Below, piece by piece: positions 1 through 9,268 of a DNA stretch of 64,000 bases (its first letter is position 1; the number at the start of each line of letters is the position of its first letter). Where the stretch lies: NCBI GenBank assembly GCA_013127575.1, contig CP053418.1, positions 1,488,001-1,552,000 on the forward strand, written 5' to 3'. The position numbers and the translations under genes are program-made. The notes under the pieces were generated by a model. The model saw only the letters and a program-made list of their open reading frames with translations, had not been told where the DNA came from and did not search any database. This DNA is from Ramlibacter terrae. GTDB lineage: Bacteria; Pseudomonadota; Gammaproteobacteria; Burkholderiales; Burkholderiaceae_C.

Positions 1-1
1 G

Positions 2-780
2 GAGTTGTCCGAAGCGGGGCAGCGCCTCTTTCCGCAGGTGAAGGATTTGCTCGAACGCGCGCAAGCGCTGGAGCGCGACATCCGCGCCGACCTGCGCGAG
101 CCGGTCGGCACCGTGACGCTGGGCAGCCTTCCTTCCATCGGCACGATCCTGACCGGGCGCCTGTTCGCCGACGTGCGCGCGCAGTTGCCGGGCGTGAGCC
201 TGAAGGTGCTGGAAGGCTCCAGCGGCCGGTGGAGGAGTGGCTCACCGACGCCCGCGTGGACATCGCGATCCTCTATCGCTACACGGCCACGCTGCCCGAG
301 GGCGAGGAGACGCTGGCCACGGTGGACAGCTACCTGATCGGGCCCAAGGGCGACCGCCTCACGGCCGGCGGAGAAGTGCCATTCGCCAGCCTCGACGGGC
401 TGCCCTTCATCCTGCCCGGCGCGCCCAACGGCTTGCGCACCGCGCTCGATGCGGGCGCGCGCCACGCACGCATCGCGCTGGCGCCGGCGATCGAGGCCGA
501 CTCGCTGCCATTGCAGAAGCAACTGACGGCGCAGGAGCGCCTGTACACCGTGCTGCCGCTGCACGCGGTGTGGCAGGAAGTGCAGGAGGGCAAGCTGCAG
601 GCCGCCCGCATCGTGGAGCCGCCCTTCCAGCGCACGGTGGCCATGGCGTTCTCGAAAGCGAAAGGGCCTTCGCGCGCGATCACGGCGGTGACCGCGCACC
701 TGGTGCGCATCGTGGGAGAGATGGGGACGCTGGGAATGTGGCGCTCGTCGCCCGCGGCTGACCCTCCACCCGCCCCGTGA
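2..780 (+). CDS. LysR-family transcriptional regulator, C-terminal part (5' end outside window)
   Basis: The visible protein starts inside the linker helix of a LysR regulator (KDLLERAQALERDIRADL) and continues through the effector-binding domain (REPVGTVTLGSLPSIG, then VEEWLTDARVDIAILY and LPFILPGAPNGLR). The DNA-binding HTH lies before the window. The reading frame changes at about 226-230, where GGCCGGTGG would restore the frame if one base were added. Both halves match the family, so this is probably a sequence error rather than a pseudogene. The target and effector are unknown. Confidence 0.8.
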   Translation, partial: VVRSGAAPLSAGEGFARTRASAGARHPRRPARAGRHRDAGQPSFHRHDPDRAPVRRRARAVAGREPEGAGRLQRPVEEWLTDARVDIAILYRYTATLPEGEETLATVDSYLIGPKGDRLTAGGEVPFASLDGLPFILPGAPNGLRTALDAGARHARIALAPAIEADSLPLQKQLTAQERLYTVLPLHAVWQEVQEGKLQAARIVEPPFQRTVAMAFSKAKGPSRAITAVTAHLVRIVGEMGTLGMWRSSPAADPPPAP

Positions 781-891
781 TCGGCGGCTCCTTCCGCAGC
801 GAGTACTTGCCGGGCGAGTGGTCGCCATAGCCGTTGGAGGCCTGCCCGGCTGGCGGATTCTGTGCCGGGCCGGCCCGGGTGGCAACTGCGA

Positions 892-1314
892 TCAGTCGCC
901 CGGGGCGTAGGCGGCGTCGAGGATGGTGGCCACTTCCACCGAGCGCGGCGGGGCCCAGCCGGCCGCCACGGTGGGCCGGGTCTCCAGTTGCTCCTGCGTG
1001 GCGTCCCACGGCGTGCCGTAGCGCGCCGGGCCGTCGCGGTACATCAGCAGCGCCATGCGGGCGGCGCGCGGGTGGCCGAGGTCGGCCAGCACGATGAAGC
1101 GGCCGTACGCCGCCGAGAAGCGGCCTTCGCGATAGGCGTCCATGGCGACGGCGAACAGGCGGTGGTCCTCGGCGAACAGCGAGGTGTCGACCGGCGCTTT
1201 CGCGGCCTGCAGCGGAACGGGCTGGTCGGACTGCGCGAAGCCGGCGAGCGGCGGCACGAAGGCGAACAGGGTGACGGCGGCGGCGGCCGAGAGGGACGTG
1301 GCGAACTGGCGCAT
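892..1314 (-). CDS. Small exported Sel1/TPR-like hypothetical protein
   Basis: A 140-residue protein. The start MRQFATSLSAAAAVTLFAF gives a clear signal peptide ending near AGFAQS; longer upstream starts in the same frame lack one. The mature part contains DAYREGRFSAAYGRFIVLADLGHPRAARMAL split over two helices, which resembles a Sel1/TPR helical pair. No enzymatic motif is visible. It is probably periplasmic. The function is not known, and the family label rests on helix pattern only. Confidence 0.6.
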   Translation of the reverse strand: MRQFATSLSAAAAVTLFAFVPPLAGFAQSDQPVPLQAAKAPVDTSLFAEDHRLFAVAMDAYREGRFSAAYGRFIVLADLGHPRAARMALLMYRDGPARYGTPWDATQEQLETRPTVAAGWAPPRSVEVATILDAAYAPGD

Positions 1315-1510
1315 GGTGGTGGCTCCTGTGGGTGGCGGCACACCGCCGCCCGGTGCCCGTAATGTCGTCGTGGCGCGATCGGCGACGTGAGTGAGGGCTC
1401 GCGGTGCCGGTTGCCGAAAATTCGGCAGGGCGCCGTGCGGCAACCCCCGTTCGCAGGGTAGGCAGGGCAGGGGGCCACTGCGATGCTGCAAGGCAGGAGG
1501 TTCCCCACCC

Positions 1511-2524
1511 ATGCCTATCCGCCGTTCCCTGCTGGCCGCACTCGCCGCCACCCTGCCTGCCCCCGGCCTTCGCGCAGACGCCGCCGCCGGCCGCCGCATC
1601 CGAAGTGCCCGCGCCCGTCATCGCCGAAGCGCCGCCGCAGATCAAGGGCAATGCCGCGCTGAAGGGCAAGCGCTTCTACATCGCCGAATACCGCGTGCTG
1701 TTCGAAGTGTCCGGCAGCGCGACCGCCAGCACCCGCGCCGGCTACATGCCCGGCATGGATTTCGGCGCCACGCGCATGACGGTGGCCTATGCCGTGCCCA
1801 AGCCGAACGTGGACCTGTTCCGGGCCATCACCGACAAGGCCTACGCCGACTTCCCGGCCAAGCTCGACGCGGCGGGCCTGAAGCCCGAGCCGATCGACAC
1901 CTTCACGCGCGAGAACGGCGCCGTGTACGAAGCGACGGTGGAAGGCAGCAAGCCGGGCGCCGAGGTCTACGAAGACGTCGACCTCGGCCACGGCAAGCGC
2001 AAGTACCGGTGATGGTGCCCACCGGCACGAAGGCGGTGTCGCGCGGCTTCATCGGCATCGGCGCGGGCAACATCGGCAAGCGCATCGACTTCAGCAAGAC
2101 CAACATGGAAGGCGTGTCGGTCGGCATGGCCATCAACCTGGCGGCGCAGGAGTCGTCGGGCACGGGCTCGTCGATCTTCAAGCGCGGATCGAGCGCCAAC
2201 GCCTCGGCCGCCATGGAGATCGTGCCGCCGCCCAAGACGCTGGGCGTGCTGCAGACGCATGCGCGCAGCGAAGTGGTGGGCCTGGCCGCCGCGATGCCGG
2301 TGCCGGGGCAGTTCGCCACGCTGCGCGAAAGCGGCGGCTACGACACCGCGAAAGACCCGGCCATGGTGGCCCTGAACATCGTCGGCCGGCTGGCGCTGGG
2401 CGTGGCCGGCAACAACAGCAAGAAGGTCGAGATGACGCTGGAGGTCGACGAGGCGGCGCTGCAGCAGCAGGCGCTGAAGGGGATCACGGCGGTGAACGCG
2501 GGGGTGGCGGCGGCGCTGCAGTGA
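1511..2524 (+). CDS. Exported hypothetical protein, frameshifted twice
   Basis: The start [18 protein letters not shown] begins a signal peptide; after a frame change near 1560 it continues [15 protein letters not shown]. The middle ([20 protein letters not shown]) and the C-terminal part after about 2006 ([18 protein letters not shown]) lie in alternating frames, with a net shift of zero. At 2006-2009 the sequence CCGG would restore the frame as CCAGG. Intact length is about 337 residues. The second half is rich in Gly, Ala and Ser with alternating hydrophobics. I do not recognise the family. Confidence 0.6.
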   Translation: MPIRRSLLAALAATLPAPGLRADAAAGRRIRSARARHRRSAAADQGQCRAEGQALLHRRIPRAVRSVRQRDRQHPRRLHARHGFRRHAHDGGLCRAQAERGPVPGHHRQGLRRLPGQARRGGPEARADRHLHARERRRVRSDGGRQQAGRRGLRRRRPRPRQAQVPVMVPTGTKAVSRGFIGIGAGNIGKRIDFSKTNMEGVSVGMAINLAAQESSGTGSSIFKRGSSANASAAMEIVPPPKTLGVLQTHARSEVVGLAAAMPVPGQFATLRESGGYDTAKDPAMVALNIVGRLALGVAGNNSKKVEMTLEVDEAALQQQALKGITAVNAGVAAALQ

Positions 2525-2555
2525 ACACCGGCGCGGTGCTTCCTATACTCCCCGC

Positions 2556-3039
2556 ATGCACCGCCTCGCCCCCTCCTGCTCCTCCCCCTCCTGCTCGCCG
2601 GCTGCGGCCGCGCCGGCGGCGAGCCCATCGGCGAAGTCGACACCGTCTTCAAGCTGATCGGGCCCGACCACAAGATCGTCGTCGATGCGTTCGACGACCC
2701 CAAGGTCGGCGGCGTCACCTGCTACGTGTCGCGCGCCAAGACGGGCGGCATCAAGGGCGGCCTCGGCCACGGCGGAAGACAAGTCCGAAGCGTCCATCGC
2801 CTGCCGCCGGTGGGCCCGATCGCCTTCCCGCCGGGCAGGTCTTGCCAGGGCAGGAAGAGGTGTTCAGCGAACGCACCTCGCTGCTGTTCAAGCGGCTGCA
2901 GGTGGTGCGGATGGTCGACGTGAAGCGCAATGCGCTGATCTACCTGAGCTACTCCGACCGCGTGATCGAGGGCTCGCCGCAGAACAGCGTGACGGCGGTG
3001 CCGTTGCCGGCGGGGACGGTCATTCCGCTGAAGCGGTAG
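2556..3039 (+). CDS. creA: CreA family lipoprotein
   Basis: Pieces in successive frames match CreA closely: [69 protein letters not shown] and [17 protein letters not shown]. The N-terminus, read with one base added in the C-run near 2570, gives MHRLAP followed by [12 protein letters not shown], a good lipobox, so the protein is likely membrane-anchored. Four frame changes occur within 480 bp; the one at 2807-2810 is repaired by CCGG to CCAGG. The biochemical role of CreA is not established. Confidence 0.8.
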
Positions 3040-3157
3040 CGCGGCCGCCGCGTCGACCTTCGAGGGACATGCAAGGATCTCCGTGAACAGGTTTCGATGC
3101 GGCGCGCGCTCCATCGCGTCGCGGCCGCCCGGATGATAGCGAGTGCCTCGGCGCTCC

Positions 3158-4614
3158 TCAGCGCGCGAGACCGTGCGTCGCGAAGTGCAGCACGGAAGCC
3201 GCGACCAGGCCCGCGTTGACTTCCAGCGCCGCCGCGCTCACGTTGGAGCCATCGTCGCAGGGCCGGTGGTAGCAGGCATCGAGCGCGAGGCCGGCGGTGC
3301 CGCCCCACAGCGCCGCCTGCTCCGGTGTCTTGACGGCTTCGTCGCCTGTGAAAAGCCCGCCGTAAGGAATGCCTGCCTCGGCGAACGATGTGTGGTCCGA
3401 ACGCGCGTCGTCCGCATCGATGCGCCATGGCAGGCCGAGGCGCTCGTAGTAGCCGGTGAAGACCTCCGGGACGGCCGCGCCTGCGTTGCCGGGAAGCGGC
3501 GATCCGTCGGCCGCCCGGCCGTTGCCGGAGAAGACGCCGAACACGTAGTTGGGCGAGGCGATCATGTCGAAGTTGAGGTAGACGGCGACGCGGGCGCGTT
3601 CGCTGGCGCCCAGCCCGGCGACATAGGTCCTCGATCCGTTCAGGTCTTCTTCCTCGCCGCCCCAGAAGGCGAAGCGCACCTTGTTGCGCGGCTGGAAGCG
3701 CGCCATCTGCAGCGCGGTCTCCAGCAGCGACGCGGCGCCCGAGGCGTTGTCGTTGCCGCCGATCGTGCCCCGCACCGAATCGAGATGCGCGCCCGCCATG
3801 ACGACCTGCGCGGGATCCCCGCCGGGCGTCTCGGCCAGCACGCTGGACGTCTGGATCACCGGGCGCGCGCCGCGCACCGCGAGGTGCAGTGTCAGGCCTT
3901 CGCCCAGCCGCGCGCGCAGTTGCTCCCCGGCGGTGCGGGACACGCCCACCACCGGCATCGGCAGCACGAAGTCGGCGCCCAGCACGCCGTCGATGGGTGC
4001 GTCGTCGACGTTCTGCACGACCACGGCCAGCGCGCCCGCGCGTGCGGCATGCGCGGCCTTCTGCTGGAAGGGGCAGTCGCCCCGGCGAACGAGTGCAATG
4101 GTGCCGCGGGGAAAACCCGCGAAGTCCGCCGCTGCGCAGCCCAGCGCGCCGGCCGGCGCCGCCACGGCCGCCGTGGCTTCGCCGCTGCCGGAATACTCCA
4201 GCACCTCGTGCGGCAGCGCAGCGGCGGACGGCGTGCGCTGCTCCAGCGTGCTGGCTTCGAGCACGTACGTCTGGAAGGAGAAGCGCTGCACGGTGACGGT
4301 GTAGCCGGCGTTGCGCAGCAGGCCTTCGACGTACGAAGCGGTTACGTCGTAGCCGGCGGTGCCCGCGGCGCGCGAGCCGCCGTTGACGCGCGCGATGTCG
4401 GCGAACCGGCGATGTGCGCCAGTACCGCATCGACGGTGACGCAGGCCGGCGGCGCGTCGTCCGCGGCGCCGGCCTGCGCGCGGCACAGCGCTGACTGATC
4501 TTCGTCCGGGGAGCCGGTGCCGCCGCCGCAGGCGGTGAGGAGGGCGGCCAGTGTGAGGAGGAGGGCGCGGAGGAGGTGGCGTGCCAGAAACTGCGGCGAG
4601 CGGGATGACGACAT
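3158..4614 (-). CDS. M28-family zinc metallopeptidase lipoprotein with PA domain
   Basis: The start MSSSRSPQFLARHLLRALLL leads into a lipobox (LAALLTACGGG), so this is an exported lipoprotein. A PA domain (PRGTIALVRRGDCPFQQKAA) is followed by an M28 peptidase core. Likely zinc ligands and catalytic residues are visible in AGAHLDSV, GGNDNASGA, FWGGEEEDLNGS, LNFDMIASP and SDHTSFAEAG. A frameshift near 4406 (CCGG, repaired as CCAGG) separates signal and catalytic parts. Family members are aminopeptidases or related exopeptidases; the substrate cannot be told. Two Cys near the end (DACYHRPCDD) may form a disulphide. Confidence 0.85.
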
Positions 4615-4686
4615 GGAACGGTGCGTGGATCGGTGAAGCGGGAGCCATCGCGTGGCGAGTGGCCCATTGCGCACCGTGCGCGCCGC

Positions 4687-4797
4687 CTATGCCACAAACG
4701 TCCCGCGAATCTTTTCGACTTCGGCCACCGCCTCGCGGTGAATGGCCGTCAGTTCTTGATCGGTGGTGGCGGCATGGTAGCGCCATGCGGAGGACAT
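4687..4797 (-). CDS. Possible 36-residue ORF
   Basis: A short ORF (start MSSAWRYHAATTDQELTAIH, end EKIRGTFVA) with GAAAGG about 10 bases before its ATG. It is amphipathic and not obviously random, but it has no recognisable family. It may be the tail of a longer gene broken by an indel. Confidence 0.25.
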   Translation of the reverse strand: MSSAWRYHAATTDQELTAIHREAVAEVEKIRGTFVA

Positions 4798-4825
4798 TCG
4801 CTTCCGGCACCTTTCGGCGCCGGCG

Positions 4826-5074
4826 TCAGGGAGCCGCCGCGCACCCCGCAGGCTTGAACACCCGCTCCGTCGACGGCGGAAACTTCGCCAGCTTGGAAGC
4901 AGGGCGGCGCGGCCGCGGCACGAACTCACCGCCGCAGTTGGGGCACTTGCCTTGCAGCACGCCGCTGGCGCAGGCCTCGCAGAACGTGCATTCGAAGGAG
5001 CAGATGCGCGCCTCCGCCGATTCCGGCGGCAGGTCGCGGTTGCAGCATTCGCAGTTGGGGCGCAGTTGGAGCAT
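4826..5074 (-). CDS. DUF1272 small cysteine-rich protein
   Basis: An 82-residue protein. The start MLQLRPNCECCNRDLPPES, then CSFECTFCEACASGVLQGK and CPNCGGE, is the DUF1272 pattern with paired CxxC knuckles that probably bind zinc. The usual family start is at this Met, not the upstream one in the same frame. The role is unknown. The C-terminal tail after PRPRRPASK is unconserved-looking. Confidence 0.85.
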   Translation of the reverse strand: MLQLRPNCECCNRDLPPESAEARICSFECTFCEACASGVLQGKCPNCGGEFVPRPRRPASKLAKFPPSTERVFKPAGCAAAP

Positions 5075-5095
5075 GGTCGGTCCTCGTTCCAGCAA

Positions 5096-5716
5096 TCAGT
5101 ACGGCGGCGCGAACCCGTTGCGCCCCGCGCTCAAGCGCGTGACGGTCGGCTGGCCGTTCACCTCCTGCGCGGTCAGCGATACCGCACCACCGCCGACGGC
5201 AAGCAGGCTCCGGTCCCCCGGGCGCAGGCTGACCACGGGCGCTTCCGGCGGCACCACGATCGTCTTCTTGCCGTCCTGGTAGGCGACCTCCAGCCGCCGG
5301 CCGTCCGGCGCCGCCACGACGTCGGCCACGGTGGCGTTGGTCATCGTGCTTTGCGGCAGGAAGTCGAACGGGCGATGGCCTTCGCCGGTGCCGCGCATCG
5401 CTTCGGGAAAGATGGTGACGGCGATCGCGCGCTGGGATCCGTCGGCCTGCGGCATCGCGCCCACGCCGATGAAGCTGCCCGCCTTCACGTCGGTGAGCGT
5501 CGCGGGAAAGACTTCGGTCACGACGAGCGTCGGCGGGATCGCGAGCTCGATGCGCTGCCCGGAGCGTTCGCGCAGCACCAGCTTCGTGTCGGAGAGCGAT
5601 TCGATGGTGCCGCGCAGGCGCACGGCCTGCTGTGCAAGGGCCGGCAAGGCGCAGGCGACAGCGGCCGCCGCTGCAGCCCGCAGGATGGTTCGGCGGGTGC
5701 CCCGGTGGTTCGGCAT
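5096..5716 (-). CDS. Exported hypothetical protein (beta-rich periplasmic)
   Basis: A 206-residue protein. The start MPNHRGTRRTILRAAAAAAV has a twin-arginine-like n-region and a signal peptide ending ALPALAQ. The mature part begins VRLRGTIESLSDTKLVLRER, an OB/DUF5666-like beta pattern, then MRGTGEGHRPFDFLP. It is uninterrupted. Homologues are common in proteobacteria but have no assigned function. It lies 21 bp from the DUF1272 gene on the same strand. Confidence 0.6.
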   Translation of the reverse strand: MPNHRGTRRTILRAAAAAAVACALPALAQQAVRLRGTIESLSDTKLVLRERSGQRIELAIPPTLVVTEVFPATLTDVKAGSFIGVGAMPQADGSQRAIAVTIFPEAMRGTGEGHRPFDFLPQSTMTNATVADVVAAPDGRRLEVAYQDGKKTIVVPPEAPVVSLRPGDRSLLAVGGGAVSLTAQEVNGQPTVTRLSAGRNGFAPPY

Positions 5717-5812
5717 CGTTTTCCTTGGGTGCGTCCGGAGTGGCCGTCTATGATGAAGCAACCGCCATGGTATCGGTCAGCCCTGCAAACGGCGGTCACC
5801 GGGAGATCGGGA

Positions 5813-6148
5813 TTGAAGTTCGCTCATGGTATTGCCTGCATGCTGCTTGCGCCCTTGACAGCCCCGGCGGCCTGCCCGATGAACGCCGACATGGAGAAGA
5901 CGCGAGCCGAGACCGTCGCCACCTCTGCCCTGATGCGCCGCGCGCTGGTGGATGCAAGCCGGATTTCTACCCCGCAATGCGTGAAGGCGGTCCAGGAGGA
6001 CAGGAAGATGTTCGATGACGCCGTTGTTGGGATCTCGAACGGCGCGTTTCAGCGCATGGCGCCGGACGCAGCCCTGCGAGAGATGCGCAACGCCTGCATC
6101 GTCATCGAAAGGCTCCAGAGCCACCTGCCGAGGGTGTGCAAGGCCTGA
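5813..6148 (+). CDS. Small exported hypothetical protein
   Basis: I chose the TTG at 5813 because GGGAG lies seven bases upstream and the following residues (KFAHGIACMLLAPLTAPAAC) form a signal peptide. Longer in-frame starts at 5750 would bury it. The mature part is about 90 residues, helical, with four Cys (PAACPMNAD, TPQCVKAV, NACIVIER, PRVCKA), so disulphides in the periplasm are likely. The family is not recognised. Confidence 0.5.
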   Translation: MKFAHGIACMLLAPLTAPAACPMNADMEKTRAETVATSALMRRALVDASRISTPQCVKAVQEDRKMFDDAVVGISNGAFQRMAPDAALREMRNACIVIERLQSHLPRVCKA

Positions 6149-6173
6149 GTCGCCACGCAGCTGGCTGCAGCCT

Positions 6174-7157
6174 TCACTCCAGCTTCACCCCCGCATCCTT
6201 CACCACCTTGCCCCAGCGCTCCAGCTCCTGCGCCATGTAGCCGCCCATCTCCTGCGGCGTCGATGGCGTGGGCTCCACGCCGGCGTCGAACAGCGCCTTG
6301 CGCGTGTCGGCGGACGCGAGCAGCTTGGCCACTTCGCCATTGAGCTTCAGCACGATGTCGGGCGGCGTGCCGGCCGGCGCCAGCAGCGCAAGCCACACCG
6401 AGGCGTCGTAGCCGGGCACGCCGGCCTCCTGCAGCGTGGGCACGTCGGGCAACTGCGGCGCGCGCTTGGCGGTGGTGACGGCCAGTGCCTTCAAGCGCCC
6501 TTGCGGCACCTGCGCCAGCGCGTTGGGCACGCCGGCGAAGCTGCTCTCGACCTGGCCTGCCACGAGGTCGTTGGCCGCCCCCGAGCTGCCCTTGTAAGGG
6601 ATGTGCTTGATCGGCGCGCCCGTCATCGCCGCGAACAGCCCGCCCATGAGGTGCTGCGCACTGCCGTTGCCTGACGACGCGTAGTGGATCCGGTCGGGCG
6701 AGGCCTTGGCCAGCGCGATGAACTCCTTCACGTCCTTGGCGGCGACCTTCGGATGCACCAGCAGCACGTAGGGCGAGTCGACCAGCTTGCCGACGGGCGC
6801 GAAGCTCTTGATCGGGTCGTACGTGAGGTTCTTGTAGATCCAGGGGCTGATCACGTGCGTGCTGGAGACCATAAGCAGCGTGTAGCCGTCGGGCGGCGCC
6901 TTGGCCACGAAGTCGGTGCCGATCGTCGAGCCCGCGCCGGGCTTGTTCTCGATGACGAACTGCTGCCCGGTGGCCAGCGACAGCTTCTGCCCCAGGATGC
7001 GCGCGACCACGTCGGTGAAACCGCCGGGCGCGAACGGCACGATCAGCTTGACCGGCCGGTTCGGATAGGTGGATGCGGCGGCGGACTGCGCATGCGCGCA
7101 GACCGCGCCGGCCGCCAGCACGAGGCTGGCGACGACGGCGAGGAGGGGGTGCGGCAT
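6174..7157 (-). CDS. Tripartite tricarboxylate transporter substrate-binding protein (Bug/TctC family)
   Basis: A complete 327-residue protein. It has a signal peptide ending CAHAQS, then the Bug signature YPNRPVKLIVPFAPGGFTD and PGAGSTIGTDFVAKAPPDGY. The fold is a two-lobed periplasmic binding protein for small carboxylates or aromatic acids. No TctA or TctB membrane partner is adjacent, which is usual for the amplified Bug families of Burkholderiales. It ends about four bases after the next gene on the same strand, so the two may be co-transcribed. Confidence 0.9.
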   Translation of the reverse strand: MPHPLLAVVASLVLAAGAVCAHAQSAAASTYPNRPVKLIVPFAPGGFTDVVARILGQKLSLATGQQFVIENKPGAGSTIGTDFVAKAPPDGYTLLMVSSTHVISPWIYKNLTYDPIKSFAPVGKLVDSPYVLLVHPKVAAKDVKEFIALAKASPDRIHYASSGNGSAQHLMGGLFAAMTGAPIKHIPYKGSSGAANDLVAGQVESSFAGVPNALAQVPQGRLKALAVTTAKRAPQLPDVPTLQEAGVPGYDASVWLALLAPAGTPPDIVLKLNGEVAKLLASADTRKALFDAGVEPTPSTPQEMGGYMAQELERWGKVVKDAGVKLE

Positions 7158-7161
7158 GGCA

Positions 7162-8074
7162 TCACCCCGTGTACACCGGGTCCTGCAGCGTGAAGAACGC
7201 GTGCAGGATCTGGTAGACCATCATGTAGTTCTTCTGCTGGAAGCTCGCGTGCGAGATGCCGCGCATCACGCTGAACTGCTTCTGCATGTTGGGCAGCTTC
7301 TCGTAGAAGGCCAGCAGGTCGGGCACGCTCGCGATGCCGTCCCACTCGCCGCGCAGGATGATCGTGGGCACGTCGATCTCGCGCGGGTCCACCAGCGGCA
7401 GCCGCGAGCACATGTCGACGTAGGTGCCCGTGGGCATCGAATCGTCGAGCGTGAGGATCGCGTCGGCGAACGCCTCGATGGTCGCCTCGTCGGCGGTGCC
7501 GGGATGGTCGCGGTTGAAGATGCTGTGCACGAAGGCCCGGTCGATCGGCCGCCGGTTCTTGGACTGGAATTCCGGCAGCTTCTTCTTGCGCTGCTCCAGT
7601 GTGGGGCTGCCTTCGCCCGTCCAGACGAAGGCGTCGAGCGCCAGCTTGGCGACGCGCTCGGGATGGCGCTGCGCGAACAACGCCGCCTTCAGCGCGCCGG
7701 AGGAGATGCCGTACATCAGCAGCTTCTTGGCCCCGGTCTGCGCGGCGACGTACTCGCTGCCGGCGGCCGGTCGTCCGCGCCGCAGCTGATGCTGGAGTGG
7801 TGGTCACGGTGCTTGTCGGAGCGCCCGTAGCCCTCGTTGTCCATCGTCCGGTGTCGAAGCCTTGCTGGGCGAACCAGTCCATGGCGGAGGAGAAGGGCCT
7901 CCCGGGCACGTGCAGGTCGAAGGTCGGCTGCGAGGCCATCGAGGAGCCATGCACGAAGAAGATCGTGCCCGCGTGGGGGACGTTGGGAGCGGCCTTCTTG
8001 TTCCAGAGGAACAGCTTGACGTCGCCCTTGCGCGTCCAGTGTTCGGTGCCGCCTGTCCATTGAACTTCGGTCAT
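7162..8074 (-). CDS. Alpha/beta-fold hydrolase, frameshifted twice
   Basis: The N-terminus MTEVQWTGGTEHWTRKGDVK leads to an oxyanion region (TIFFVHGSSMASQP). The nucleophile elbow is YGISSGALKAA (Ser in GxSxG), the acid is probably in ILRGEWDGIAS, and the His in GISHASFQQ. Two indels (7848-7851 and 7767-7770) both read CCGG, and both are repaired by CCTGG, giving DTWTMDNEGYGRS and ADDLAAGSEYVAA. Length is about 304 residues. The substrate is unknown; the adjacent Bug protein suggests uptake and breakdown of an organic acid ester, which is inference. Confidence 0.75.
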
Positions 8075-8269
8075 CGCGCAGGGCTCCTCGGGGAATGGGG
8101 TGGGGCCATTCTGGAGGGCGGGGGGGGGGAGGCAAGCGGGGGACCCGGGGCCGAGGCTGGACGCGTCAGCGACTTCTGTGCTGGGTCAACCAAATCTGCC
8201 TTTGCCCCTACCGGCATCGGCGTAGGGACCGCGGTGGGGGTGGGCTCCAGACCCCGATGCGGTAGATCA

Positions 8270-8303
8270 GAACCTCCACTAAACCGGGGCAAGCTCCGCG
8301 TCC
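8270..8303. mobile_element. Solo insertion-sequence end abutting an attC fragment
   Basis: The segment ACTAAACCGGGGCAAGCTCC at 8277-8303 (approx.) is identical to the right end of the complete IS3-family element at 9254-10503. As there, it is followed immediately by GCGT and the attC right half. No transposase lies to the left. It is probably the remnant of a second related IS. The 8075-8270 stretch before it holds only a G-run and a weak inverted repeat near 8210. Confidence 0.5.
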
Positions 8304-8324
8304 GTCTCGAACGACCTGTTAGGC
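8304..8324 (-). repeat. attC right half, truncated by IS remnant (cassette 5)
   Basis: The sequence GTCTCGAACGACCTGTTAGG ends in the core GTTAGGC (8318-8324) and matches the right half of the other attC sites. The left half is missing, replaced by the IS end at 8303. The TAA stop of the DUF6602 gene is formed within the core. Confidence 0.65.
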
Positions 8325-9154
8325 ATCACGTCCTCCGATCTCCTTCTTATCAATCAGGATGGATGCGAACGCTCCATTGAGGGTATCTGCCCAGTCGATG
8401 GGGAGGAGTTCGATCCAGCTCAATGCTTGCATTAGGGCGACGAGTCCCAGACCGAAGCCGTTTCCCTTCGCCGCTTCCACCCTGAGCCCCGCCCAATACT
8501 TGTCGTCAAAAAAAGGGCACCCTTAATGCCATCGGGCCCCAAAATAACGGATTGCGTACCGATGTGATCGGGGCCTAAGACCAAGAGATCGGGCGTGTAT
8601 GCGTCTTGCGCCACAGATGGAGGCATGACGCCGTTCGATCTTCTGGCAAAGATGGCGCAGAACGGCTGGTTCTTGCGTGCGGGCCAGGCGCGAGGCCAGT
8701 CTCTCTTCTTCCCGCCATAGACCAACCCATCCGTCTGATAGTCAGGGTTTTCCTTGGCAGTCCGTGACAGGAGCAACTTCTTGACATTGCGCACTTGGTC
8801 CAGTGCCTTCACAAATACTGCCTCTTCGCTGATTGAGTGCTTGCACTCGATGTAGGCGTAGACGGCTTCTATCGGGATCTGCTCCTTCGCTGCGTATTGC
8901 AGTCCACCAGATGCTCGAAGCGTGGGGGATGCCATCCTGTCGTAAATAATCAGGTCGTCACCTGCGTGGGTGCCATCCTCCGCAATAACAAAGCCACGAC
9001 ATACACCGTACTTCCCCGGAAGTACGCTCTCAAGCAACTGGCACATTCCGATCTCGAACTCGTCGCCCAAGTCAAAATTGAAAACGGCCTCGATGTCGGT
9101 GAGCCTTGCCTCCACCTTTCGGGACAGCCGTTCGATGTAGCCTCCGTAGCTCAT
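8319..9154 (-). CDS. Cassette gene: DUF6602-like, PD-(D/E)XK nuclease-like protein
   Basis: Read on the minus strand from MSYGGYIERLSRKVEARLTD. The pair GDDLIIYDR and AVYAYIECKHSI has the spacing and form of a PD-(D/E)XK nuclease core (Asp, then Glu-x-Lys), as in DUF6602 proteins. One frameshift in a T7 run (8511-8517) separates the main part from a C-terminal piece (KYWAGLRVEAAKGNGFGLGL through ILIDKKEIGGRDA) that ends in TAA at 8319, inside the attC core. Restored length is about 278 residues. A role in defence or DNA cleavage is inference; related genes occur in defence contexts and in integrons. Confidence 0.65.
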
Positions 9155-9268
9155 ATCTTGTCCATGACCATGCGTCCGAAATGAGGCTTAACGTCGGAGT
9201 TACCGGCGACCGGCGGACAGGACCGCAGCGAAGCGAAGGACCGCCGTCGGGAGGGATCTTGCATCGAT

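Noticed and set aside
3143..4498. A long plus-strand ORF opposite the M28 peptidase
   Set aside because: It is an antisense shadow with Arg/Ala-rich composition and no motif. The peptidase on the other strand is clear.
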